DNA from: Whitmania pigra
Lineage: Eukaryota; Annelida; Clitellata; Hirudinida; Haemopidae
Assembly: GCA_021613335.1 (NCBI GenBank)
Contig: JAJTWR010000109.1
Coordinates: forward strand, 18,501-82,500
Reading direction: 5' to 3'
DNA length: 64,000 nt
The translations under genes were made by a program, and so were the position numbers. The notes under the pieces were generated by a model that was not told where the DNA came from, did no database searches, and worked only from the letters and a program-made list of their open reading frames with translations. This document shows positions 34,801-47,064 of this stretch, one piece after another (position 1 is the stretch's first letter; the number at the start of each line of letters is the position of its first letter).

Positions 34801-35700
34801 GCTAATCTTTAAACACAAACATCATCAGTTATAAATGATTAGCAAGTTACCTGATAAAAAAAATACCTCTCAGAAAAAAATAATAGATAAAATATAAATA
34901 AATAAATACATAAGGATAATAATAAAAATTAATTGGAAAAGATTTCATAAAAAAAGATTAACTTAAAAAATGTTAAATAAAAAAAAAATGTTAGAATAAA
35001 ATTAATAATAAAAATATAGTTAGAAAAGATTACGAGCAGACGTCCGACCATTTTTGCTCGACAAGGATTTCAACTCTTCCAAGTGCTTCTTCTGCCTCCT
35101 CTGGTGAGTGGAACTTTTCAAGGACCTCATCGTCAACTCGAGTTCATTTCTTTCCTTTTCCAACGATTCAATCTCGAGTCTGGAGTTGAAAATGCTTACA
35201 TTCATTTAGTTTAATTTAGTAATTTATAGTATTATTTATTATAAATATATATAGTTATTCACCATGTCAAATAATGATCTTTATTAATATTATTATTATT
35301 ATTATTTATATTTGCAATATCAGCACATTTCAATCGACATGACATAAGGTTCAGACTTAAGGGAGCATAATTTCAAAGTAATTTTGAGACAGTACTTTTA
35401 CAAATTTTAACATCAAATGTAAAAATAAAATAAGGGTAAAATACGATTCAACCCAACAACTAACACATTCTAGAATGAAATCGATTAATAGAAAGTTTTG
35501 TTGTTTCTTAAAAAAAAAATTATTAAAAAAAATTAATTCTACTTCTGCTTCCTTGTGGTTTCCTGAGCCTCGAGGTACAAAGTTTTTCTCTCATTCTCCT
35601 TGGATCTGTACCGTCTCTGTAGTTTCTGGAGTTCATTCTCGTAATCACCTAAACTGCCATTTTCATTCTCGCTGTCCGATAATGTTTTTTTGCTCGGCAT
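30435..35700 (-). CDS. Outer dynein arm docking complex coiled-coil subunit (CCDC114/CCDC63-like)
   Basis: Twelve exons, about 588 aa: 35700-35543, 35179-about 35041, 34629-34480, 34152-34051, 33760-33579, 33260-33073, 32977-32857, 32427-32334, 32072-31904, 31569-31403, 30981-30863 and 30612-30435. The product is almost entirely charged coiled coil. It opens like the family (ELQKLQRRYR, then TTRKQK joining LEIESLEKE). It also has the diagnostic NFAMFNFVNNQSSTIEHLQEEI-type segment (exon 8) and a C-terminal NCLGYLATIEGRTD motif (exon 10). The tail is acidic (NNDDNDDDD). The family anchors outer dynein arms to ciliary doublet microtubules, so ciliary or sperm expression is expected. The exon 2 donor and exon 3 end are uncertain; all other joins keep frame. 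Confidence 0.85.
31768..31882. repeat. (TAA)n tract in ODAD1-like intron
   Basis: TAA repeats in the intron after exon 9 on the minus strand, with neighbouring GAT runs at 31,580-31,735. Confidence 0.9.
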
Positions 35701-37512
35701 TTTTGCTGCTAAGTATGGCTAAATATCATCCGAGAATTACGACATACTTTTTCAGAAAACTGAATATTCAGTTCTAAATTCTGTCAAAATGTCTGAGAAG
35801 CTGTTAAATTTGTTCAATTATCTTGGCGTCGGAAACCACGATCTGCCTAACGACAGACTATAAACCTTGGCTCTATGACAACCGCTTGTAGGATGAATTT
35901 ATATTGTAATTCGATATTGCACTTAAGCGTTTAATATTTCAATTAATTAGTTTAAATAAATAAACGTTTGTAAAAGTAAATTGTTAAAATTATTTTCAGA
36001 CAGATATAATTCATTGGAAGCGGTTTAATTGGGTTGAATGGTCGTAATCCAATAATATGAATCCTGGCGCTGATCAGGAATCATCCCATAGTCAGAATTT
36101 GCGACAGCAAAAGATGATTAACCCCAAAACAGGGTCTAATCTGTTTCGACTACCAACAAGGACCCATTTGGACAATTAGGGGCTTTCTAAAAGTCTTACC
36201 AAATCAGAGATTAATCTGCATTTTTTAATTTTCATCCTCAAAATGGATGAAATATTTGCCGACTGGTATAGCTAATGACAAACACTTTCATTATTTATTC
36301 ATCGTGTCGATAATATTTCAGTATGTGAAAAACAACGCAAAAATGGTTAAAAGATGGACATGAAGTATCCGGAAAAAGGAATAGGATAATAAAATAATAA
36401 TAATAATAATAATAATAAAATATACACCTTTAAATAGCTAATTAGGCTAAACAAAATGTTTAAAACATTTAAAAACAAAAAGAATGATAACTATGTGAAA
36501 TAAAAGGATAGCAAAAACAACGACATATCTTATGAATATTATGCTAGCAAACAATAATAACAATAAAATAATAATAAAATAATAATAATAATAATATTAA
36601 TAAAAAAAAATTATTATTGAACCTGATTATCATGAGGCATTATGGGTAGCTATAGAAATGTAACAGAACATCTATTACGCTCAAAGGATCATCATCATCA
36701 TCATCGTCGTCGCTAAGCATCAAGAGAGTACTTGCTGCTTATAATATTCCTTTTTGACTGATTTTCACCATTTAAAAAAAGAAAATACAACATCATTACG
36801 AATGCAAAACTCTGATTCTAAAACCTTAAAAGCAAGAATTAAAAGTCTAAAACGATTTAAAATAACCGAAACGAGATAATCCCATTAAAATCTCGAAATC
36901 AAAAATCGTTAATTGATAATAAAAAAGAATTATTGGATGGAAAATATGCCATAAAAATGAATGTCCTGCTTGTGTATTCCAATGAGACACTGCCTTTAGT
37001 GAGATGAAAATTAATTGTCTTGTCAAACATGATTGATAGTAATACTTAATTTATCAACTGATTGATACAAATGCTTATCAAGATCAACTGATTGATACAA
37101 ATGCTTAACAAGATCAACTGATTGCTACAAATGCTTAATTTATTGATTGATTGATACAAATGCTTGTCAAAAAGCTTATCGACCGATTGATGCAAGTAAT
37201 ACACTTTAGAAGATCATTTTAAAAAAGGCTCAAACACAATCATTGGCTGATAAATCATTAAAAAATGCCTATAAACATGTGATAAAAAAATGAAATTAAC
37301 ATTTTCAACCATTAAATTTGCAAAATGCAAATTCCGAAATAAAACGATACAAATAAAAACAAGAGCATGATCGCAACTTATCGTAATCAACTCGCATTAA
37401 TGTCCCAATTGACCAAAAAAAATCGATTGATCAACCAAATCGATCGGTCGACTGATTCCTTCGGACGACCGACGAGTCGATTGACGGAAACTTTATTCCG
37501 TCCCCCGACACC
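35701..37512. other. Intergenic: ODAD1-like promoter side to ADAM17-like 3' end
   Basis: AT-rich. A short imperfect repeat (caactgattgatacaaatgctta) occurs about three times at 37,055-37,165. No gene recognised. Confidence 0.5.
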
Positions 37513-38291
37513 TCAGCCCGGCCCGGGGAAGACCTTCACGTCATCGATGGGCCTCACCTTGCTTTTATCTTCCCATGGCGGAAGCAGCTCGTCGTTCTTT
37601 AGTCGATGAATAAATCATGTTAATTGGGTTCGCTAAGATATTCATACGATAATAATAATAACAAGTATCTTATGTTGATGTTTATTAGTCATTGTGATGT
37701 TTTAAATGAATAAATCATGTTAATTGGGTTCGTTAAGATATTCATACGATAATAATAATAACAAGTATCTTACGTTGATATTTACTAGTCATCACGATGT
37801 TTTAAATCGTAATAAGTCATTATTAATTAACTAGGTTAATGTTTTTTATAATTTATTCATCAAGTATCTGTTGATCTCGAAAAGGAAACAACTCACATCT
37901 GGTTGGTACCATCTGTATTCCTCCTTCTGTTTTTTGGCTCTCTTTCTATCCTAACGACAATGAAGGTGATATCGATGATAATGATGTCGCAAATAATAAT
38001 AATAACAATAACTAACAGGATCGCCAATCAATCAAAACAGTTAGTGGTATCGCAAGCATCCAATCAATTAATCAAAACAATCAACCAATCAATTAATCAA
38101 TTAATCAAAACAGTCAATCAATCAATTAATCAAAACAATCGAATGATCGACTGAACAACAACTGACCACACAGGCTACGATACAACTGGCAGGAATCCAG
38201 ATGACGAGGGACAGAATGATGACCGTGCCGACGATGTTCGCCTTCATGAACATGACTGGAGTGGAAATGGAAAAGAAATAACAACAACAAC

Positions 38292-38353
<62 letters not shown>

Positions 38354-38413
38354 AATAACAATAATAATAACAACAACAACAATAATAACAATAATAATAA
38401 TAATAACAATAAC

Positions 38414-38476
<63 letters not shown>

Positions 38477-40174
38477 CACACTAAGATTATTATCAAGGAC
38501 AACAAATGATTGCCAAACGAAGCAGACCGAGTTTATTGGCATCGATATTCTCGATGACCTTCCACAGCCTCAGAATCGAGTTGTGGGCCTCTTCCTTTTT
38601 ACAGACTCCCTGATGATGATAATGATGACGTATAATTATGAAATTTATTTGAATAACATTTAATTAATTAACCACTGAACTTAAAATAACAAAATTGAGT
38701 GAGCGATGGCAGGTTAATTAATAAACTGTTTGATGATCTATTGACTAACGAGTAAATTAATCAATTGATGTTATCAAGATTAATTAATAAACTGTTTGAT
38801 GAGCAATTGATTAACGAGTTAATTAATTAATTTATTGATTGAAGTTGTCAACATGCCTTGTTGCAAAATCCCTGAAAGCAGGGCGTGCCCTCTGGCAGAT
38901 CCATGAGGTCATTGTGGGGGAGGCAAACGGCATCCTTGCTCGTCTTGCAACACCACTTGCACGAATCCGAGGCTGGAAGAGACGAGTCGGTGAATGAACG
39001 AATGAACGAGCGAGCGTGTGCGTGAATGGATGCATGGGTCACTGAGTGAATGAACGGGTGCACGGATGAGCGGGTAAATGGATGAATTGACTAAGCGAGC
39101 GACTAAATGAACGAGCGAGCAAGTGCGTGAATGGATGCATGGGTGACTGAATGAATGAACGGGTGCACAGATGAGCGGGTAAATGGATGAATTGACTAAG
39201 CGAGCGACTAAATGAACGAGCGAGCAAGTGCGTGAATGGATGCATGGGTAACTGAGTGAATGAACGGGTGCACGGATGAGCGGGTAAATGGATGAATTGA
39301 CTAAGCGAGTGACTAAATGAACGAGCGAGCAAGTGCGTGAATGGATGCATGGGTGACTGAGTGAATGAACGGGTGCACGGATGAGCGGGTAAATGGATGA
39401 ATTGACTAAGCGAGCGACTAAATGAACGAGCGAGCAAGTGCGTGAATGGATGCATGGGTGACTGAGTGAATGAACGGGTGCACGGGTGAGCGGGTAAATG
39501 GATGAATTGACTAAGCGAGCGACTAAATGAACAGGCGAATGATGGCAACTCACCGTTCGGGCAGATACAAGGTAGCTTGTTGTTGAACTCGCAGATGCTG
39601 AGGCACTTGCCGTTGATGCATTTGCCACTTTTCGAATTAAAAAAAAATCAATTGCTTGCTCGATCGAAAATTGAACTTAATATTTCACACCTTAATTTCT
39701 GTAATTAATTAGCAATTAATTAGCACTCCCATTGACGAAAACGATATAGACCTTAATGGTCTTATTAGACGTACGGTCACTTAAATAAAGCTTTGGACGT
39801 GGCGAGACAAAAAAAAATGAGAATTAATTTAATCAGCTTAATTTCTTTAATTAACTAGAGATTAATTACTAATTTTTTAATACTTAAATGAAGACATGTA
39901 CGGACAGAGCCAGACAAAAAAATGAGAAAATCTTTTGCATTGTACATGAAAATCGTCTGCTCACTTGACACTGCATGTCGTTCCGTTCGGTTTGTTCCCG
40001 GCCGGATTGCAGCTCGTGTCGAAACCGCTTAATTAAAAAAAAAAAGAAAATGGAAAAGAGAATTAATTTTGTTTTGACTCGAACAAGAATTTAAACACGA
40101 ATTTTAATTCATGAAAAACAAAAATAATGAATAATGTCGCTGTTATCACCATTACCCAATATCATCACAATCAC

Positions 40175-40252
<78 letters not shown>

Positions 40253-42117
40253 TCATCATCATCATCATCATCACCACCTGCACTTGGAGACCTCCTTGCA
40301 TCCCAAGTCCTGTCCCCCATGGCATGGTTTTGAACTGCTGGCAAACTGGCATGATTCACAGCACTGATGGTTGAGATCGCTGGAGTGAACATTAATAATT
40401 AATTGATACTATTGCATTAATTGAATTAATAATTACCTTCTGTTATCGTATTAATTAATTAATTATATGTAATTAGTTCTTAAAAAGTTAGCCTGGTTCC
40501 GAATTAAAAGGCTTTTTTTTTTTTAGAACATCAATGAATGAATGAATGAATCAATCAATAAATCAATAATCGTCATCAACACCTGCACTTGCTGAACTCC
40601 TTGAGTTTGCAGTCCTGACAACACTTCTGTTCTTTCGGTCCTTCGTCACACTCCTCGCCTTCCTCCACTTTGAAGTTACCGCAGAAGGTCCCTGATCTCT
40701 CTGGGCATTGAGCAGGATAAGTTATCGTTATTATTATTAGTATTATTATTGTTACTATTGTTATTATTGTTATTATTATTATCATCATCGTCATCGTCAT
40801 CACCATAATCATCATCAATAATCATTATCATCATTATTACGTGAGAAGCAAGACTGAGCTTTTCCCCTCAGCACGGCCGATATGGACCTCTTACTGCAGG
40901 GCGAAAAATTCTGGAAACAGAAATTGTTTTTTAATTTGAAAAATAAAAAATAATAATTGTTACATAAAATTGGAAACGTAATATTAATTCATCACCACTT
41001 CTCTTCATTTTAAAACTGACGACAACAATCTTTAAAAAAATTCTCTGAAATCATCCAGTCATGAAGTCAGTTTTTAATGCTTTTGGCATTATTGTTCCAA
41101 ATTTCCAAATCCTCATCACGATCAGATCAACGACTTGCCCAGAGAAAGTCAGTCACAAATAATGTCATAAATAAAGTCACTAATAAATAAATAAGGCCAT
41201 AAATAAATAAATTGTGATTAAGTCATAAATAAATAAATTATGATAAAATCATAAATAAATAAATTGTGATTAAGTCATAAATAAATAAATTGTGATTAAG
41301 TCATAAATAAATAAATTGTGATTAAGTCATAAATAAATAAATTGTGATTAAGTCATAAATAAATAAATAAATAAGCAACCTTGTTGTTCTCCTCTCTGCC
41401 TGAGACCGAGTACATGTACATGATGAACTTGCCCTGACTTGGAGAACACTCGGTCATGTCTGGGTCGTGCTCGCTACCCCAGTTGTGACCTGTCATTAGT
41501 TATTAATAATTAATTATTATTATTATCATTATCTTTACTATCATTATCATTATCATTGTCATTATCAGTATCATTATCATTATTATTATTATTATGAATT
41601 TTAAATTTCTCAAGCTAATCTTTAAAAACCTCCCCAAACTCACCGAGTTCTAAAAGCAGAAGTTGGAATCCGATTGAGAGGGGTCGGCTCAAAAAAAAAT
41701 GAAAGGAGCAGAAAATGATCAAAAAAACAATTGACAAAAAAGTAATTTAATGATTAAATAAAAAGTAAATCAGTTATGATTAATTTGTCATTAATCAGTA
41801 TAAATTAATTGATATGTAGATATTGCAAGTATAACCATTATTATTATTATTATTAACATACATCTTACCCGGTACATATTTACTAACTTATTAAGATTAC
41901 TAAACATAATTTTAGCCAACCATGAGCAGTGACAAGATAGGCTTCGACAGTGAGTAATTTCCTGTTGTACTTGTTGACCGAGGTGCTCCAACCCGTGTTC
42001 GAGTAGAACTCTCTACCGTCCCTCCAATGGGCTGAAGACGAACAATTATTATTATTATTATTGGTTGCCATGATAATAATAATAATAATAATAATAATAG
42101 TAATAATAATAATAATA

Positions 42118-42216
<99 letters not shown>

Positions 42217-45008
42217 TCCTCGTGTAGTAATATAATAATGAAAATATTTTATAATTATAAATAGTTACAATTAGTAATTAGTAAATAAGAATAATCATTA
42301 TAATTATGTAATAATAATCATAGATCACTAGCTAACATGGTGAGCAAATTCCTCCCAGGTAGGACAGTTTCGACTGGGCGATCCACGCCAGACCAAGGAC
42401 CCCTGTCTGGAAGGAGGTGTAAGTGAACAGGTGGGCCAAGCAGAAATTCTGGTGCTTTGGGTCTCGACTGAATTGCTTTAATTGATTAATTAATTAATTT
42501 TTTCCGATGTAACATTTCATTCGTTACAGAAAAAAATATCATTAAAATGTACATTATTGACTGCAATTAATAGATTACAAAAACTGATTATCTAATTAAA
42601 TTAATCAAACTATCCATTCTCGACCATAGTTAACAAATTAATTCATTAAAATATCAATAATTAATTACATCATTAATTCATTAAAATATTAATGATTAAT
42701 TATATCATTAATTCATTAGAATATTAATAATTAATTATATCATTAATTCATTAAAATATTAATGATTAATTATATCATTAATTCATTAGAATATTAATTA
42801 CATCATTAATTCATTAAAATACTAATGGACTAATTAATTACAATTCATAAATCAAACCTCGAGCAATTCATTGGTGGTGTACGTCTTATCGAGGTTGAAT
42901 TAATTACATCATTAAAATATTAATGATTAATTATATCATTAATTCATTAGAATATTAATAATTAATTACATCATTAATTCATTAAAATACTAATGGACTA
43001 ATTAATTACAATTCATAAATCAAACCTCGAGCAATTCATTGGTGGTGTACGTCTTATCGAGGTTGAAATCGAGGAGTGGATCCACACCATTGCTGTACGA
43101 CTTGTGGATCTTAATCTGCACATTAATTGGCCTTAATTAATTATTTAGTTATAATAACATCACCACGATGTTGATGACGATTATGACCATGACGATGATG
43201 ATGACGAAACTTATATTAACCATTGCACTTACTGACCTCTCGTATCTCAAAGCCGAATCCTGTTCCACAGACGCCGAAGTCTTGCTTCGTGTAGATGTTG
43301 TTGATGTTGTCGATGACGCTAATCTGTTTGTGATGAAATGTCATCGGTGTCGAATGTGTGTGTCCATTTTACGTTTATAAATTATCTACCAAAGTTCTGT
43401 TTATGGATGTGCCACCTACTGGTGATGATGACGATAACTAGAGTCATGATGATGATGATGATGATAGTTGTGATAGTGATAGTGATGATGATGATGATGA
43501 TGCTACCCACCAGATATCCAGTCGTAGTCTGGTAGTCGCTGTTGCCCATGTTGACGAAGAACTTGTAGTCAGCCACGAGCGCCACAGTGCAAATCATCTT
43601 GTTGTCCTGAGAGCAAGGTGACCTTTTCGACCTCTTGTGACCTTTGACCTCGTCATCATCATCATCGTCGTCATCGTCGTCGACCTCGTGACCTTTACTG
43701 TGATGACGACGGCGATGAGGCTCGTGATTGAGATGATTATCATCTTTTCCGTTGGGCTCGGCATGGTAACTGCCTCGACGACTTTTGTTTACTGGTTAAC
43801 GATTTGGTGATTAATTAACTAGCAAATAGCAAAAGTGTTCTTTGGTTAACTAGCTAGTTAAGACTAATTTAAGCAATGTAATAATAAGTTAGTTAGCAAT
43901 AAAGCAATAATAATAATAATTTAGTCAGTAATAAAGTAATAATAAGAAATTAGTTACTAATAAAGTAACAGTTATAAATATTTATCAAAAATATCCAATT
44001 ACCAACGAAATTTAATATAAGCATTATTACATTAAAAATGGCTAATGACTATTGATTAAAAATAACTAATAACGATTACAAGGTACTGAATATAAATAAT
44101 TAATTAGTTAGTATTAAGTTTACTAACCTCCATCATCCAGATGTGCAGCTTCACAGAATTTTGTCCTGAAGAGGCAAACCATAACCATTTTCAGTTAACC
44201 AATTAAGATTGTGGTTATAAATACATTATTAAATGAGCGAATGAATAATTTTGTTTACTGGTATAACAATTTTGATTGAATCAATATCAATCTATCAATC
44301 CATTAACCAATCAATAAATTCTTCAATCAACTCTTCAACCATTCATTCAAACAATCAATTCTTAAATCAATCATTCAATCAATCAATCAGTCAAAAGTTT
44401 TAAGCTCACCCAAGGTCCTTCTCGAAGTTGACATCTTCTTCCTCGTAAACAATCATCGTCACATTTTTCTGGTTTGGAAGATGCCTCCAAGATGGCTGTG
44501 AAGAAGTTACGATTAAGTACAATTACTTTATTAATTATTATAATATTATAATTACTTTATCATGCAATTCAATATTTTAAATACTTTATTGTGCATTATA
44601 ATATTAATAATATTTAAATTAATATTTTATTATAATAATGTAATTATAACATTTTAATACATAATAAAGTATTTATTAGAGTATGTATTATGTATTCATG
44701 TTATAATATTACAATGCCTCACCTCGAACACGTACTTCTTTCCCCGGGTCACCACCGTCCCCGTGAAACTGCCCCCTTCGTTGAAGTAAATGTTGACCAA
44801 CGAGTGTTCGTCGTCTGCCAACATGTTCACAATTGATTACAAAGCTTAACTTTTAAATCATGCATAACTTTATTTTAATATGTTATATATAGTATAACGT
44901 ATATAGTATAATATATATATATATATATACTATTGCATATTAAATGTTAAGGTTTGGTAAGAGGAAAAGTTAACAACTTAATTTAAATATAAAAATAATA
45001 TTAATAAT

Positions 45009-45075
<67 letters not shown>

Positions 45076-47064
45076 TAATAATAATAATAATAATATTTAG
45101 ATAGAGATATTACCAGAATTATTTACTTATTTAATCAATAAATTAATAATAATAATTAATTAATTAATAATAATAATTATAAATAAATAATTATTAATAA
45201 TAATAATTAATAATAATAATAATTAATTTATAATAGTGTCAGAGGCGCCTTGTGTCTTCGCTGTCCCCCGAAGTCCTGAAGAGGTGGGTCTTCAGGTGGC
45301 ACTTGAAGAGCTCCAGGGATGGCTGGGCTCTGACGGTGGAAGGAAGTCTGTTCCAGACAGCTGGAGAGGCGTACGAGAAGCCTCTGTTTGGGAGGGAGGA
45401 TCTATGTAACGGTTGGTGAAGATGAGTGGCTGACGATGAACGAAGACCAGATGTTTGGCGGCGATCTAGTAGATGACTGAGATAAGGTTGGGTGGATGTT
45501 GCTAAGGTGTGATATGTCGTGAGGACAATTTTGAAGGTGATACGACTATGGATCGGCAACCAGTGCAATTTCTTCAGACGGTCCATGCTATTGAGGGTAG
45601 AGTTTAGAAGGACGAGCTTGGCAAACTTGTTTTGGACGCGTTGCAAGGATTGAATTAAAGAAGCAGATGTGCCATAAAGAAGAGAGTTACAATAGTCTAG
45701 GCGAGAGAGAACAAGACAGCTTGCAAGGGCGGAAGTTATATCAACGGAAAGTAGCGGACGGACAGTTTATTTACTTACTCATTCGATTAATTAATTGTTT
45801 GACCAATTGATTATAATTGATCGATTATCTAACTTGAATCTTTTAAGCAAGGAATGATCTTTCACCTTCTGTAATACAAAAAAAACATAACACACACACA
45901 CACTGAACCATTGAACCTCACAAACCTTCTAGGGTACCGTGGTACAGGTTCGGGTCAATGTCGACAGCGGTCTCCCTACCCCCCTCGTCCACCGACACCA
46001 CCCTGAAGTTCTCAGAGAACAGAGATCTGTGTCTCTTTAGGTTGAACTTGAATTTCCTGCAAGAAAGGTTGAAACATTTACTTTGTAAACTTAATAAATT
46101 CAATTGATATTATCGGTTAATTATTATCAATTAGGCAATTGATTATTTATTTAATCGATCAATTGATTGTAATTATTATCAACCAGCCAATTATGATCGA
46201 CCAATTATTTAATTACTTATTGACTCAGTCTATTAATCAATCATCGTCGTCGGCATCGGCGACCTACTGATTATTGATCGATTAACTAATTAAACGTTAT
46301 CATTAAAGTTGTGTTAACTGATAAAGTCCATTCCTTTTGGCACCTTCCAAAACTCTCCACTTCGAGTCCCCGAAACTCCGGACTTCTGCTGTAGATGTCC
46401 CTTTTGTTGATGCGATACCTCACAGTACCATGGTGGAAGACGTCGAACCTTTTTAACCTTTCTTCCAGCGAGCCGTGAACTGTTAAATTAAAAATTAAAT
46501 TAAAATCGTGTTACTTTATATATATATATTTTTTTTTGTTTTGAAAAAAGACAAAGTTAATGTTTTGAATGTGATTTTGTATTCAATGGCTTTGAAGATT
46601 AGTGGTGGCTATTGATTTGATGGATAAATGAGAGGTTTATTGGAGAATTTGAAAAGAATGTGTTATTTCAAGTGTTATTAAATAAATATCACGTGTCCAT
46701 TTGAAGCAATCATTGTGTTATTAAACAGGAATTGAATTTTTTGTTCAGATAAATTCACAAGTTTTTGAAAAAGTATTCTGAATTCTCAAGTGCTCATTTT
46801 TTAACATTGATTTGAATTTCTAAATTAAGCATTGCTCAATAAGAAAAAATCCAGTTTTATTAATAAAGATTTACAATAAAAAAAAGTTTAAAATGTAAAA
46901 ATCTTTTTGAAAAGAACAGCATTCCTTCTCAACCGCAGCAAGTCTGTAAAGCTGGGTCAAATCAAATTTACATAGAATTGGTCTTTAAACAACTCACCCG
47001 CAGACCAAAAGCATATAAAAGCAAATAAAAATATTTTCATTCTAAAAACGTAAAACCACAACAT
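37513..47064 (-). CDS. ADAM17: ADAM17/TACE-like membrane metalloprotease
   Basis: Twenty-three exons, 735 aa: 47064-46998, 46479-46344, 46056-45926, 44814-44723, 44495-44410, 44165-44128, 43773-43511, 43323-43237, 43115-43026, 42475-42337, 42031-41921, 41649-41644, 41489-41380, 40910-40841, 40700-40583, 40379-40278, 40027-39965, 39627-39554, 38972-38857, 38609-38528, 38255-38167, 37950-37897 and 37596-37513. Order: signal peptide, prodomain with a Cys-switch-like TKFCEAA, furin site RSKR, metalloprotease with [12 protein letters not shown], disintegrin, Cys-rich membrane-proximal domain, one transmembrane helix ([14 protein letters not shown]), then a short basic cytoplasmic tail. The closest known member is the ectodomain sheddase ADAM17. 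An acidic/His-rich insert precedes the furin site. The exon 7 acceptor (tcgtcgag) is weak and was chosen by frame. Confidence 0.93.
37608..37808. repeat. Tandem duplication of about 100 bases in ADAM17-like intron
   Basis: Two copies in tandem (core aatcatgttaattgggttcg) with a handful of differences. Confidence 0.9.
38290..38472. repeat. (TAA)n microsatellite in ADAM17-like intron
   Basis: TAA repeats with AACAATA variants. Confidence 0.95.
38985..39535. repeat. 105-base minisatellite in ADAM17-like intron
   Basis: Five units with the landmark ctaagcgagc at 39,091, 39,196, 39,301, 39,406 and 39,511: exactly 105 bases apart and very similar. Because 105 is a multiple of 3 the minus strand stays open, giving a false Cys/His/Ser-rich frame. 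It lies between the exons at 39,627-39,554 and 38,972-38,857. Confidence 0.95.
40172..40275. repeat. (ATC)n tract next to an ADAM17-like donor
   Basis: ATC/ACC repeats directly downstream of the donor at 40,277 (minus strand). Confidence 0.93.
41183..41372. repeat. Tandem minisatellite, about 27-base unit
   Basis: Repeated aagtcataaataaataaatt with a short linker (gtgatt), about six copies. Confidence 0.9.
41644..41649 (-). other. ADAM17: Six-base microexon of the ADAM17-like gene
   Basis: The minus strand reads ttctgcttttag|AACTCG|gtgagt. The upstream exon ends CAT G (41,921) and the downstream exon starts GT CAC (41,489). Joined they spell CAT GAA CTC GGT CAC = H-E-L-G-H, the metzincin zinc-binding core. 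Without these six bases the catalytic Glu is lost. It has a pyrimidine-rich acceptor and a consensus donor. Confidence 0.9.
42060..42215. repeat. (TAA)n microsatellite in ADAM17-like intron
   Basis: TAA repeats with ATAATA slips, immediately upstream of the acceptor at 42,032 on the minus strand. Confidence 0.95.
42829..42900 (-). pseudogene. Partial duplicate of an ADAM17-like exon
   Basis: Copies the last 42 or so bases of exon 43115-43026 (coding for [13 protein letters not shown]), its donor and about 28 bases of intron. It lacks the exon start and its acceptor, so it is probably not spliced. Confidence 0.85.
44995..45105. repeat. (TAA)n tract
   Basis: TAA repeats adjoining the LINE fragment below. 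Confidence 0.9.
45236..45775 (-). mobile_element. 5'-truncated LINE (reverse transcriptase C terminus) in ADAM17-like intron
   Basis: One open frame over about 535 bases, stop at 45,239. It begins near 45,770 with [28 protein letters not shown], then [25 protein letters not shown] and [12 protein letters not shown]. These are the well-known C-terminal motifs of CR1/L2/RTE-like reverse transcriptases of invertebrates and fish. No internal stop or frameshift, so it is young. Same strand as the host gene; the catalytic YxDD part is absent. AT-rich repeats adjoin its 3' end. Confidence 0.88.

Noticed and set aside
38909..39628. Apparent 239-residue Ser/His/Leu-rich protein
   Set aside because: It spans the 105-base minisatellite intron between two ADAM17-like exons; open only because the unit is a multiple of three.
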